A stretch of 46,776 bases of DNA from Butyrivibrio sp. AE3009 (GCF_000420845.1 NZ_ATVS01000028.1:1-46776), one strand, 5' to 3'. Positions 10,304-19,167 are shown, counted from the stretch's first letter. A program made the numbers and translations. The notes: a model not told the origin generated them from the sequence alone.

Positions 10304-13300
10304 ATGGGGACAGTTTTAACAATATACAGTCAGAACGCTTTCAAGCGTTTTCTTTTACCTGCAATTAATGATGCAGATCATACGGTACTTATATCTGAAA
10401 ATCTTTTCAGTATCAGCACAGACATCGAGCTTAAGATGGAGATCAGGGATAACAAGTGGTATTTCAGACGATCTGAGAAATACGATCTTGAATGTCTTGA
10501 TCCTACTGTCGATTGCTACCGTAATCCACTTCAGAATGATACAAACAGCAAGAAGAATGAGTTCAAGCTTCTCGTTGAAGGTGCGCACATTATCACTGTG
10601 ATCGCCAACAACGTAGAGGACTATTTTGCGTCCTACAATCATTATTATGTTCCCTGCGAGGGACAGACCATAACAATTGGTCGTAATGAGAACACTACTT
10701 TAAGCTATGACTACATGAATACCTGTCAGGTTTCTGCAATTCACGCCGCTATTTTCGTTAATAACGGCGATGTCATTCTGTCTGATAACGAAAGTGCCAA
10801 CGGTACCTTCCTTAATAACAGGCGACTGATCGGCAGTGACAGACTTGCCTTTGGCGACTGCATAGATATTTTCGGCCTTCGAATCGTTTTCCTGGGAAAC
10901 AAATTCGCGATCAACGTATTTGAGAGCGGAGTCAAGGTTGACGAGAGAATTCTGGTTCCTGCCAAGGATGATGATATTCCGCTTCTCAGAGTTAATAAGA
11001 AGAGACTCTTTACAGTTTTTAACAGAGCTCCCAGAAGACTTAGCCAGATAGACAGTGAACCCGTCAAGATCGATGAACCGCCCCAGCCCAAGGATGAGGT
11101 GCGTAAGACCGGAATCCTCGGAGCCCTCGGTAACGCCCTTGTAATGGCGCTTCCTATGATGGTTGGATGTACCTTCATGGTGGTGGCTTCCAAGCTCTCA
11201 GGTGTTAACAGGGGTATCTTCATGTACATGGGAATGGTAACCGCCACTACCTCAGCGACCATCGGTGCGATCCGTGGTATCAGCGGTATGAAGAGAGCCC
11301 GTAAGGAATACGAGGAATACGAGAAAAAACGTAACGAGAAATACGGCGAATATCTTAAAGATAAAGAAGAACTTATAAAGTCTAAGTATGTCAGAAATAC
11401 AGAAATATTAAGAGACAGATACGTTCCCGCCCAGACAGCCGCCATGTTCGGCGCCAACAATCCGCTTCTGTGGAGCAGAAACATGAGTCAGCCCGACTTT
11501 TTGTCCCACAGACTCGGTATCGGTGATATGCCTTTCCAGGTACAGATAGACGTACCCGATGAGAAATTCACCATGAGTGAGAACAACCTGACTCTGATTC
11601 CCACGAACCTCAAGCAGACCTATACCACTTTGAAGGATGTTCCCATCTGCGTTGACCTTCTTGAGGAGAAACTCATCGGTGTTATCGGAGGCAGAACCAT
11701 GGCGGGAGGTGTTCAGGTTGTACGTAACCTGATAACCCAGATTGCAGCCAACGACTCCTACACAGATGTCAAGATAGCCCTTGTTTATAACGAGAAGAAG
11801 ACTTCCCTCAGCAAGGAGTGGGACTTCGTAAAATGGCTTCCCCATGTATGGAACGAATCCAAGAAATTCAGATTCATTGCATCCAATAAAGAAACAGTAA
11901 GTGAAGTATTCTTTGAACTTAACAAAGTAATCCGTCAGAGAATTGAGAACCAGGGTACTCCCGGACAGGATGAGGGAGATATTCCCAAGCCCTATTATGT
12001 AGTGATCGTGGCAGCACCTGAGTTCCTTGAAGGAGAACTTCTTACCCAGTATCTGCTGTCACCCAAGCCGGAATACGGCTTCTCCACCATTTATATGGTT
12101 GAGAACTACGAGCAGCTTCCCAACAGCTGTGAATATATTATTGAGAACGACAGCGTATTTACAGGTGTGTACCGCACTTCAGAGGATCTCGAGATGGGAA
12201 CCGTCATCAACTTTGACCAGCTCTCACCTCAGGAGGCTCATGACTTTGCGGAGAGAATCGCCTGCGTTGAAGTGCAGGAAATGGAGACCGGCGGTGATGT
12301 GCCCAACTCCATAACCTTCTTTGAAATGTACGGCATCAAAAAGCTTGATGACCTTGATGTTATAACAAGATGGAAGAAGAACCGTACCTATGAGTCCATG
12401 AAGGCTCTCGTAGGCCAGAAGGCCGGCGGCGCTCCCTGTTACCTCGATATTCATGAGAAATACCACGGTCCCCACGGACTGGTAGCCGGTACTACAGGTT
12501 CCGGTAAGTCTGAGACACTTCAGACCTACATCCTGTCCCTGGCGATCAACTACAGCCCGGACGATGTCAGCTTCTTCATCATCGACTATAAGGGCGGTGG
12601 TATGGCGAACCTTTTTGAAGAGCTGCCCCACATGATTGGTCAGATCTCCAACCTTTCAGGTAACCAGATCCAGAGAGCCCTTCTGTCAATCCAGAGTGAG
12701 AAGGACAGACGAGAGGCACTTTTTGCAACCTACGGTGTTAAAGATATCAGAGACTACACCAAGCTGTACAAGAATAATGAAGCAACTGTTCCGCTTCCCC
12801 ACCTCATTATCGTTATCGACGAGTTCGCGGAGATGAAGAAGGAAGAGCCTGAGTTTATTCAGGAAATCGTCTCCGTATCCCGTGTAGGACGTTCCCTTGG
12901 TATCCACCTTATCATGGCTACCCAGAAGCCTGCCGGAAGCGTCAGCGATGACATCTGGGCCAACTCCAGATTCAAGCTCTGTCTGCGAGTTCAGAGTAGA
13001 CAGGACTCAATGGACATGCTCCACAAGCCCGATGCTGCTTACCTTACCCAGTCAGGTAGATGTTACCTGCAGGTTGGTAACGACGAGCTCTACGAACTGT
13101 TCCAGTCAGGTTTCTCAGGAGCGGTTTATTATGACGATGAAGAGGATGTCAGCACAGATATCGCTACCATGCTGGATGTCAACGGTACTTCTTTCATCGA
13201 GGGTAATCATGCCAGAACCATTCGTCAGAAGGAAAAGAAGATGGAATGGATCGGCAAGCTCCTTGAAGTAACCAAGGAAGTATACGGAGATGATTCCGAG

Positions 13301-15373
13301 AAGCTCAAAAATGCCGGAAGAGAGGAAAAAGAGCATATAGCAGGACTTGTCCTTGAGAAGCTCCTTTCTCTTAAATATGACTATCCGGATACAGAGCATA
13401 ACAGAGAGAACCTTATCACACTCTTTGAATATATAGGAATGCAGGGCTTTGACACTGAGAAGATCCTTGATATTGAGGCTCAGCTCACCAACGCCAAGAA
13501 AAAGCTTCCTCAGAAGCCCGAGAGAACACAGCTGGAAGCAGTTGTCGGCTACCTCAAGATGCTGGCCAAGCTCAACAATTACAACCACGACTTCAGCCTG
13601 TTCCTTCCTCTTTTGCCCACACTTATGGGATTGGACGAGCTTCCTCAGGATACATTGCCAAGAAATTCGGAGACTATCTTTGGCGGAACTGCATGGCCTG
13701 ATCACGAAGGCAAAAGAGATATCACCGTGGGCCTTGGCTTGTACGACGATCCCGAGAACCAGCGTCAGGATCTCTACACCCTTAGCTTCCCCAAGGCAGG
13801 AAGCCTTATGGTTATCGGTGCTCCTGCTACAGGTAAGAGTTCCTTCCTTCAGACCTTTGTATACGAGCTCATTACACGTTATTCACCGGCAGAGGTTACT
13901 ATCTATGCACTTGAGTTTTCAGTGCGTAAGTTTACACCTTTTGCAGCTGCTCCTCACATCGGAGGTATCGTTACTGAGAATGACTCCAATGAGAAGCTTG
14001 AGAAGTTCTTCATCATGATGGGACAGATCCTTGCAGAGAGAAAGCAGCGCCTGGGCGAAACCGGTTACGAGCACTATGTGGCTGAGACAGAAGCAGACAG
14101 CATGCCTGCTATGTTCATCATCATCGATAACTTCGCATCTCTTGTAAACAGAGCTGCCGACAGATATAACGGAATACTTCAGCAGCTGGTCAAAGAGGGT
14201 GCTACACTTGGTATCTTCATCATTGTTTCCGCAGCAGGCTGTGGTAGTGGTGAGATTCCCAACAATATGGCTCAGAACTTCAAGACTACTGTTTGTCTTG
14301 AGCTTAATAACGTATTCGATTATACGACCTATATGAGAACCGCTCATTTGAGAATGAGACCCGAAGCCGGTATTCCCGGACGTGGCATTGCCAAGATTGG
14401 CGAAAGAGTTCTTGAGTACCAGACAGCTCTTCCCCTTAAGAGCAGGAATGATGCGGAATGCAGTAAGGTATTTAACGCACTTTCAGGCAAGATGAAGCAG
14501 GCCTGGGAGGACGGCGGAGAGGACAGATACTATCCAAGGCCAATTCCGGAGATTCCGGAGGAGCCTGTTTGGGAGGAGTTCAGAAAGCTGCATGATGTTA
14601 AGCATATGTTTGCTTCCAACAAACTTCTTCCTATCGGTTATGACGCTAAGACCGCAGCAATATACGGTATCGATTACTCAGAGGTTTATTCCTACCTTAT
14701 TACAGGTTCCAAGAAAAAAGGAAAGACCAACACCCTCAAGGTTATCGCTTGTGCAGCCGCAACCAAAGGCGCCAGAGTTGTTATTGTCGACTTCGACAGA
14801 ACACTTGCCAAGTTTGCGCAGGATCTCGGCGTAGAGGCAATCCATACAGAGATGGATTTCGCAGGCTTCTTGTCCAAGCTTCTGGTTCAGGATATTTCTG
14901 TGAGAAACAAGTTCAAGTCAGAACTTGTGGGCCAGAACCTGGAAGAAAAAGAGATATTCGAGAAGATGCAGCAGTTCGGCCAGATTTTCGTACTCATAAA
15001 CAACCTGCCGGAATTCGTTACAAGAGTAATCAAGCCTACGGAACAAGGTGTGCCTAATAACCTTAACATCAACATGGAGATGATAATGTCCAAGGGTTAT
15101 CTCCACAACCTGTACTGGTTCTCAACTGCTGATAAGGAGAATCTCGGAGTTGCACCTTCTTACAAGCTGTTCAAGCTGTTTGCGGCTGACAAGAAGGGTA
15201 TCCACTTTGGTGGAAATGCTCACTCAACGGCAGTTGCCGGCATGAGCTATGAGAATCAGGATAGAAAGACTGTTGACACTGCTAAGCCTGCCGGAAGAGG
15301 TATGCTTGCATCTGACAATGGTGATACAACACTGGAAGTAGTACTTCCTATGGTAAAAGGTAACTTGAAATGA
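10304..15373 (+). CDS. essC: Type VII secretion ATPase EssC (FHA-TM-TM-three FtsK/SpoIIIE domains)
   Basis: This is the motor of the Firmicutes type VII secretion system. At 1689 residues it is longer than the typical ~1480. An N-terminal FHA region spans about 90-205, with the phosphothreonine-site residues G126-R127, S144, H147 and N166-G167-T. Two membrane helices follow at about 270-300 and 305-330. There are then three P-loop modules: GTTGSGKS at 729-736 with Walker B VIDEF near 835; GAPATGKS at 1172-1179, where Walker B ends IIIDN; and GSKKKGKT at 1468-1475, followed by LINN. Only the first module keeps the catalytic Glu, so the second and third are probably regulatory or substrate-binding. 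The stop overlaps the next start as ATGA, indicating a coupled operon. Confidence 0.93.
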   Translation: MGTVLTIYSQNAFKRFLLPAINDADHTVLISENLFSISTDIELKMEIRDNKWYFRRSEKYDLECLDPTVDCYRNPLQNDTNSKKNEFKLLVEGAHIITVIANNVEDYFASYNHYYVPCEGQTITIGRNENTTLSYDYMNTCQVSAIHAAIFVNNGDVILSDNESANGTFLNNRRLIGSDRLAFGDCIDIFGLRIVFLGNKFAINVFESGVKVDERILVPAKDDDIPLLRVNKKRLFTVFNRAPRRLSQIDSEPVKIDEPPQPKDEVRKTGILGALGNALVMALPMMVGCTFMVVASKLSGVNRGIFMYMGMVTATTSATIGAIRGISGMKRARKEYEEYEKKRNEKYGEYLKDKEELIKSKYVRNTEILRDRYVPAQTAAMFGANNPLLWSRNMSQPDFLSHRLGIGDMPFQVQIDVPDEKFTMSENNLTLIPTNLKQTYTTLKDVPICVDLLEEKLIGVIGGRTMAGGVQVVRNLITQIAANDSYTDVKIALVYNEKKTSLSKEWDFVKWLPHVWNESKKFRFIASNKETVSEVFFELNKVIRQRIENQGTPGQDEGDIPKPYYVVIVAAPEFLEGELLTQYLLSPKPEYGFSTIYMVENYEQLPNSCEYIIENDSVFTGVYRTSEDLEMGTVINFDQLSPQEAHDFAERIACVEVQEMETGGDVPNSITFFEMYGIKKLDDLDVITRWKKNRTYESMKALVGQKAGGAPCYLDIHEKYHGPHGLVAGTTGSGKSETLQTYILSLAINYSPDDVSFFIIDYKGGGMANLFEELPHMIGQISNLSGNQIQRALLSIQSEKDRREALFATYGVKDIRDYTKLYKNNEATVPLPHLIIVIDEFAEMKKEEPEFIQEIVSVSRVGRSLGIHLIMATQKPAGSVSDDIWANSRFKLCLRVQSRQDSMDMLHKPDAAYLTQSGRCYLQVGNDELYELFQSGFSGAVYYDDEEDVSTDIATMLDVNGTSFIEGNHARTIRQKEKKMEWIGKLLEVTKEVYGDDSEKLKNAGREEKEHIAGLVLEKLLSLKYDYPDTEHNRENLITLFEYIGMQGFDTEKILDIEAQLTNAKKKLPQKPERTQLEAVVGYLKMLAKLNNYNHDFSLFLPLLPTLMGLDELPQDTLPRNSETIFGGTAWPDHEGKRDITVGLGLYDDPENQRQDLYTLSFPKAGSLMVIGAPATGKSSFLQTFVYELITRYSPAEVTIYALEFSVRKFTPFAAAPHIGGIVTENDSNEKLEKFFIMMGQILAERKQRLGETGYEHYVAETEADSMPAMFIIIDNFASLVNRAADRYNGILQQLVKEGATLGIFIIVSAAGCGSGEIPNNMAQNFKTTVCLELNNVFDYTTYMRTAHLRMRPEAGIPGRGIAKIGERVLEYQTALPLKSRNDAECSKVFNALSGKMKQAWEDGGEDRYYPRPIPEIPEEPVWEEFRKLHDVKHMFASNKLLPIGYDAKTAAIYGIDYSEVYSYLITGSKKKGKTNTLKVIACAAATKGARVVIVDFDRTLAKFAQDLGVEAIHTEMDFAGFLSKLLVQDISVRNKFKSELVGQNLEEKEIFEKMQQFGQIFVLINNLPEFVTRVIKPTEQGVPNNLNINMEMIMSKGYLHNLYWFSTADKENLGVAPSYKLFKLFAADKKGIHFGGNAHSTAVAGMSYENQDRKTVDTAKPAGRGMLASDNGDTTLEVVLPMVKGNLK

Positions 15374-16080
15374 TATCTGCCATTTTATTTGACAGCAATG
15401 AAGAAGAATTGAATAAGATAGAAGATTTCGTTTCTGATGCAGTTTCCATGCTTGCGGAGGACGAGCTTAGAATTGCGGCCTTCTCAAGCGTGGAGAAGCT
15501 TAAGGGGGGTATGGAAACGCTGGATCTTTGCGATGTTGTTGTCGCTGAGTTTGGTGAGGACGGCAGCTGCGTGGACATAATCAGAAAGAAGTTTGGTAAC
15601 ATTCCGCTCCTTCTGGTGGTGGACATCACTGTTTCTCCCGCCAAGTATATCAGACCGGGCATAATGCCGTCGGCTCTGATTCTGCGGCCTTCATCAGACG
15701 ATGACATGGAGAGGAATATTTCTGATTTTCTGTCCGCTTCCCTTAAACCTACGGTGGCTGATGATGAGCAGATGCTCATGGTTGAGACCAAGTTCGGAGA
15801 CCTTAAGGTTCCGATCTCCAAGGTTGTGTATTTTGAGTCCAAGGCCAAGAAAGTGTTCCTTCGTCTCAAGAACGAGGAATACGGCTACTATGACACCTTA
15901 GAGCACCTGGAGGCAACGCTTCCCGATAACTTTGTCAGATGCCACAGAGGAATCATCGTTAACATGGATTACGTTGAACGCTATGCAACAACAGAAAAGA
16001 CGCTGTATCTCAAGGACGATATCTTCATTCCCGTGTCCAGAAGCTACAACGCCGCAGTCAGGGGGAAATTCAAGAAATGA
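15370..16080 (+). CDS. LytTR-family DNA-binding regulator with a degenerate receiver domain
   Basis: A 236-residue protein. Residues about 135-235 form a LytTR DNA-binding domain (VPISKVVYFESKAKKVFLRL, then FVRCHRGIIVNMDYVE, then IPVSRSYNAAVRGKF). Residues 1-125 have the length and strand order of a response-regulator receiver. However, the phospho-acceptor Asp appears replaced by E60 (VVVAEF), the double-acid pocket is reduced to D8-S9, and the late Lys-Pro is Arg-Pro. It may therefore act without phosphorylation. It overlaps essC by four bases and the next gene by four bases (ATGA both times). Likely targets are the direct repeats at 17000-17034. Confidence 0.85.
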   Translation: MISAILFDSNEEELNKIEDFVSDAVSMLAEDELRIAAFSSVEKLKGGMETLDLCDVVVAEFGEDGSCVDIIRKKFGNIPLLLVVDITVSPAKYIRPGIMPSALILRPSSDDDMERNISDFLSASLKPTVADDEQMLMVETKFGDLKVPISKVVYFESKAKKVFLRLKNEEYGYYDTLEHLEATLPDNFVRCHRGIIVNMDYVERYATTEKTLYLKDDIFIPVSRSYNAAVRGKFKK

Positions 16081-16736
16081 GTAATATAGGAAGCAAAGCC
16101 ATATATATGTCCCTTGAGCAGCTCCTTATCATTTTTTATCAAAGAAAAGTAGAGGGGCTTCTGGTTCCCGATGCTATGTCTGATATAGATGCGGATGACA
16201 GACAGCTTAAGGAGGCCATGGCCAAAATGATCGGAGAAGGTTTTATTGTTCCGGACAAAAACGGAGCGTTGACCCTTTCTGATGAGGTCAGGGAGATCGC
16301 AGATATTATCGCGGGAGCGGAGAAGATATTTCATATAGGAAATATCGGGATGCCTCAGCAGTTTCTGTATGCGCTTAAGGGCAGAGGCGTTCTGATGAAT
16401 CTTGACGTCGCCAATCCCAAGAGAGCAAGACTCGAGCTTGCGGATGTAAGAGAACTTCTTAATGATGTTACTTACTATGACGCAATGCCTGATGAGGAAC
16501 AGCTGGGATCCGTATCTACCACGGGATCGATATCCAGAGAATTACCTATAGAAGATGTGTTGGAAATCCCCGATGTGGTAACTGTGGTTGACAGATACCT
16601 TCGAGGCGCACCAACGAGTGAGATCAGAGTTGTGGTAAGGGAAGGAGATCCCTTCGCTCTTACCGTAATTAAGGAACAGGCAGAAGATTATGTCTATGCC
16701 CCGGACCTTTTCACCAACTTTTTGATGGAGGAATAA
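16077..16736 (+). CDS. Unknown T7SS-operon protein (219 aa)
   Basis: I do not recognise the family. The protein is soluble, without signal peptide or membrane helix. Residues 1-90 look like a winged-helix fold (three helices, then an LTLSDEVREIADII strand/helix element). The remainder is a mixed alpha/beta domain containing a ...VVREGDPFALTVIKEQ... hairpin. It is sandwiched between the LytTR regulator (ATGA overlap) and esaB (2-base gap), so it is almost certainly made together with EssC. A cytosolic chaperone or adaptor for WXG100 substrates, analogous to EspG of mycobacterial systems, is one possibility. Only size and context support this. Confidence 0.7.
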   Translation: MSNIGSKAIYMSLEQLLIIFYQRKVEGLLVPDAMSDIDADDRQLKEAMAKMIGEGFIVPDKNGALTLSDEVREIADIIAGAEKIFHIGNIGMPQQFLYALKGRGVLMNLDVANPKRARLELADVRELLNDVTYYDAMPDEEQLGSVSTTGSISRELPIEDVLEIPDVVTVVDRYLRGAPTSEIRVVVREGDPFALTVIKEQAEDYVYAPDLFTNFLMEE

Positions 16737-16738
16737 CA

Positions 16739-16987
16739 ATGATAGTAGTTGACGTCTTTGTACCTGCTCTTGATAAGGTCTATAACTTCAGCCTTAACGA
16801 GAATGTCAAAATAGATGCGGTCATAACCGAGATAACCGACATGATCGAGCAGAAAGAGAAGATGGTTTTTGTTGGAGACCAGAGTAAATTAAGACTCTAT
16901 AACAAAGAAACTTATCAAAAATTACCGGTCAAAAATTCACTCTCAGAATGTAGTATTCGGAGTGGAAAATACCTCATTTTGATATAA
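16739..16987 (+). CDS. esaB: EsaB/YukD ubiquitin-like T7SS protein
   Basis: An 82-residue protein of the YukD/EsaB type, a small ubiquitin-fold cytosolic protein needed for type VII secretion in Bacillus and Staphylococcus. The expected beta-grasp pattern is visible: strand VVDVFVPALDKVYNFSL, central helix 26-40, and the final strand SGKYLILI with the family-typical 'L-x-x-x-x-I-x-x-G-x-x-L-x-L' ending. It starts 2 bases after the previous stop, using a GGAGG inside that gene. The operon segment essC to esaB seems to end here; a new regulatory region follows. Confidence 0.88.
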   Translation: MIVVDVFVPALDKVYNFSLNENVKIDAVITEITDMIEQKEKMVFVGDQSKLRLYNKETYQKLPVKNSLSECSIRSGKYLILI

Positions 16988-16999
16988 AAAACATAAAAA

Positions 17000-17034
17000 A
17001 AGTGTCATTCGTCCGATTTCAAGTGTCATTCGTC
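17000..17034 (+). promoter_or_regulatory. Two 14-bp direct repeats, 21-bp period: putative LytTR operator of the WXG100 cluster
   Basis: AAGTGTCATTCGTC occurs exactly at 17000-17013 and at 17021-17034, so the repeats are in phase at two helical turns. LytTR regulators (AgrA, ComE, VirR, AlgR) bind two direct repeats about 21-22 bp apart, just upstream of a weak -35. Downstream there is only a poor promoter (TAAAGT at 17065-17070 with no good -35), which fits an activated promoter. A LytTR protein is encoded 920 bases upstream. Confidence 0.65.
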
Positions 17035-17096
17035 AGAAAATCAACATTTTTTTTTCAAACGTGGTAAAGTGTATTTCAGACAGAGGGAGATAAAAA

Positions 17097-17492
17097 ATGT
17101 TCTACATAAATACCGAGAACGTTCGCTCGGCGGTGGCTTCATTTTCTTCCGGTGAGCAAACTTTAAAAAGGCTAAGAAATGAACTTGATGATGTAAGAAG
17201 TAATCTTTCGGATCTTAGCGAAATGAATGAGGTTCTATCGGCACTTGAGCAATTGAGCAATCAGATACTTGAAGAGTCGAATCAGCTTGGCCGGTTCTAT
17301 GAAGCAGGTATTCAGATTGTTAACGAGTACAGGAAGGCCGAAGAGAACATTTTGAACAATCAGGAGGGTCAGAGCTGGGCCTTCGGAGGCGGATCTTCGC
17401 TTCAGGACTTTTCCGGAGACGGATGGTCACCAGCAGCTTCAAATAAAATAGATTATGAAACACTTGAAGAATTATCAGGCTTGTTTTACTAA
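17097..17492 (+). CDS. WXG100-like helical-hairpin protein without W-x-G (131 aa)
   Basis: First of six small genes in tandem. The protein is almost all helical up to about residue 88. It has two long amphipathic helices separated by a turn at about residue 44 (LSEMNEV), where other members have W-x-G, which is missing here. The second helix ends with EYRKAEEN, containing a Y-x-x-x-E secretion motif as in other T7SS substrates. A glycine/serine-rich 40-residue tail follows. It may be the partner of a W-x-G member in a heterodimer. RBS AGAGGGAG is 7-10 bases upstream. A real gene, with family by structure and context. Confidence 0.7.
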   Translation: MFYINTENVRSAVASFSSGEQTLKRLRNELDDVRSNLSDLSEMNEVLSALEQLSNQILEESNQLGRFYEAGIQIVNEYRKAEENILNNQEGQSWAFGGGSSLQDFSGDGWSPAASNKIDYETLEELSGLFY

Positions 17493-17509
17493 TCGGAAAG
17501 GGTAGACGA

Positions 17510-17803
17510 ATGGACGTAATAGCTAACAACCTGCCACAGTTTGATGGTGATATTCAGGATTACAATTCCGGATATACACAGTTATCACAGGCTTTCGACC
17601 AGATGGTTATTCACATGAATGAACTTAATACCATGTGGGAAGGCGAAGCTCATGAGGAACTGAAGAACACCTTCAGCAATGATCAGCAGAAGACGCAGAC
17701 AATGCTCGATGACGTGCTCAGAGTATATAACGAATTGAAATTTGCTCATTCCGAATATACATCATGTGAGCAGAAGGTATCGGGAATAATAAACGATTTA
17801 TAA
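17510..17803 (+). CDS. WXG100-family T7SS protein
   Basis: 97 residues forming a helical hairpin with W43-E-G45 at the turn. In the second helix there is a C-terminal Y-x-x-x-E (YTSCE, about residue 86). Members of this family are exported by EssC as folded dimers. It has good spacing within the array, 17 bases after the previous gene. Two-residue differences in length and low identity to the neighbours show that the array is not a recent duplication. Confidence 0.9.
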   Translation: MDVIANNLPQFDGDIQDYNSGYTQLSQAFDQMVIHMNELNTMWEGEAHEELKNTFSNDQQKTQTMLDDVLRVYNELKFAHSEYTSCEQKVSGIINDL

Positions 17804-17818
17804 TTGGAGGACTAAAAC

Positions 17819-18142
17819 ATGGCATTTACATTAGCACTTGGAGTTACTCCTGAATCGCTGAAGACCAAATCCTCAGACATCAATACAGATATTGATGATA
17901 TGGTTAAACAGGTTAATCTCCTGTATGAGGAAGTTACAGGAACCTCTTCTTATTGGGAGGGAGATGCCGGTAATACCCAGAGGAAGAACTTCGAAGATCA
18001 GGTAAGTGAAATTAACAAGTTGATTGAGCGACTTCGTACATACCCAACAAGAATTCTCAAGATGGCCGGTATCTATGAAGAGGCTGAAGAAGGGTCAGTT
18101 GAGATGGCAAATACATTGGCAACCGACATTGTAATGAAGTGA
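17819..18142 (+). CDS. WXG100-family T7SS protein
   Basis: 107 residues. The turn motif is W46-E-G48 (SYWEGDAG). The second helix is rich in Lys/Glu/Arg and ends with IYEEAEEGS, a Y-x-x-x-E export motif, plus a short tail. The RBS TTGGAGG is 10 bases before the ATG. The ending MANTLATDIVMK resembles that of the last array member (LAQSLPADITML), suggesting that these two are the closest pair. Confidence 0.9.
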   Translation: MAFTLALGVTPESLKTKSSDINTDIDDMVKQVNLLYEEVTGTSSYWEGDAGNTQRKNFEDQVSEINKLIERLRTYPTRILKMAGIYEEAEEGSVEMANTLATDIVMK

Positions 18143-18167
18143 TTATTATTTAGCGAGGAGAACCGGA

Positions 18168-18470
18168 ATGAAAACGGAAGCACAAATTTACATGGATTTC
18201 CAGAAGGCCAAGGAACAGTCAAGCCGACTTCGCCAGATTGCTTCAAATTTAGACAACGTAGCAGACGACGAGGTTCAGGGTGCAGTTACCAAGATTGGCG
18301 CAGACTGGACCGGCGAGAATTCGGACAACTATACCGGTAAGGCCGGCAACGAGAAAGTAAAGATCAACACAACAGCCGCTAATGTCAAGAAAGTGGCAGA
18401 CGTAATTGAAGCAATAGCAGCCAGAATTATGCAAGCAGAACTGGCAGCTATCAGAATAGCTAGTCATTAA
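18168..18470 (+). CDS. WXG100-family T7SS protein lacking the C-terminal export motif
   Basis: 100 residues with W47-T-G49 at the turn (ADWTGENSD). The second half is Lys/Ala-rich and ends RIASH without any Y-x-x-x-D/E. In characterised T7SS pairs, one partner often lacks that motif and rides along with the other. This protein is therefore a candidate for the non-signal partner. RBS GAGGAG is 9 bases before the ATG. Confidence 0.88.
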   Translation: MKTEAQIYMDFQKAKEQSSRLRQIASNLDNVADDEVQGAVTKIGADWTGENSDNYTGKAGNEKVKINTTAANVKKVADVIEAIAARIMQAELAAIRIASH

Positions 18471-18484
18471 AGGAGGAAAACAAA

Positions 18485-18778
18485 ATGGGAGAAATTTATG
18501 TAGCTAGTTCACAGGCAATTAGAGAGGTTATCGATTCATTACAGCAGCTTAACGGCAGATATCAGGAGACTTCTCAGGACATCGTTCAGGAAGCTAAGAA
18601 GCTCACACAGAAGTGGGAAGGTGAAGCAAGCGAGAGATTCCAGGAGACTTTCAACAAGGAGCAGCACTGCTTCGAGGACTTCTATCAGGGAATCATGGAT
18701 TATCTGAAGGTTCTTAACAATATCCTTGAGAGATATGAGAGAGCAGAAGAGACCAACGTCAACATCGCAGCTCACTAA
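18485..18778 (+). CDS. WXG100-family T7SS protein
   Basis: 97 residues. The turn motif is W44-E-G46 (KWEGEASERFQE). The second helix ends in RYERAEETN, giving Y-x-x-x-E. It is preceded by AAAGGAGG, a strong ribosome binding site only 14 bases after the previous stop, so high translation is expected. Confidence 0.92.
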   Translation: MGEIYVASSQAIREVIDSLQQLNGRYQETSQDIVQEAKKLTQKWEGEASERFQETFNKEQHCFEDFYQGIMDYLKVLNNILERYERAEETNVNIAAH

Positions 18779-18816
18779 TGAGACATACTTAATATAATTT
18801 AGGAGGAATATTAATC

Positions 18817-19140
18817 ATGGCATTAAATAATTTAAGAGTATCAGACATACAGGACTTAAGAGCAGAGTCACAGATTTTCCAGGATCATGCTGATCAGGTA
18901 AAGAATGTAGCAACCGAGATGATCGAGCTTGTTCTTGGCACAGCAAACATTTGGAAGGGCGAGGCTCGTGAGAGCTTTGTAAATAAGTTCGAGGGTCTTA
19001 GAGACGATATCGACAGACTTTACAACATCTGCCAGACATACAGCACAGATCTTCAGCAGATCGCTACAGAGTACGAGAACGGTGAGAACGACAACATCGC
19101 ATTAGCTCAGTCTTTACCTGCAGACATCACAATGCTTTAA
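18817..19140 (+). CDS. WXG100-family T7SS protein, last of the array
   Basis: 107 residues, with W46-K-G48 (IWKGEARESF) and a final EYENGENDN, i.e. Y-x-x-x-E. Codon use is more biased (many GAG, AAC, CAG, ATC) than in the first members, suggesting strong expression. A terminator hairpin follows 28 bases after the stop. Confidence 0.92.
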   Translation: MALNNLRVSDIQDLRAESQIFQDHADQVKNVATEMIELVLGTANIWKGEARESFVNKFEGLRDDIDRLYNICQTYSTDLQQIATEYENGENDNIALAQSLPADITML

Positions 19141-19167
19141 TTGATATCAAAATAGATATTCTACCCG

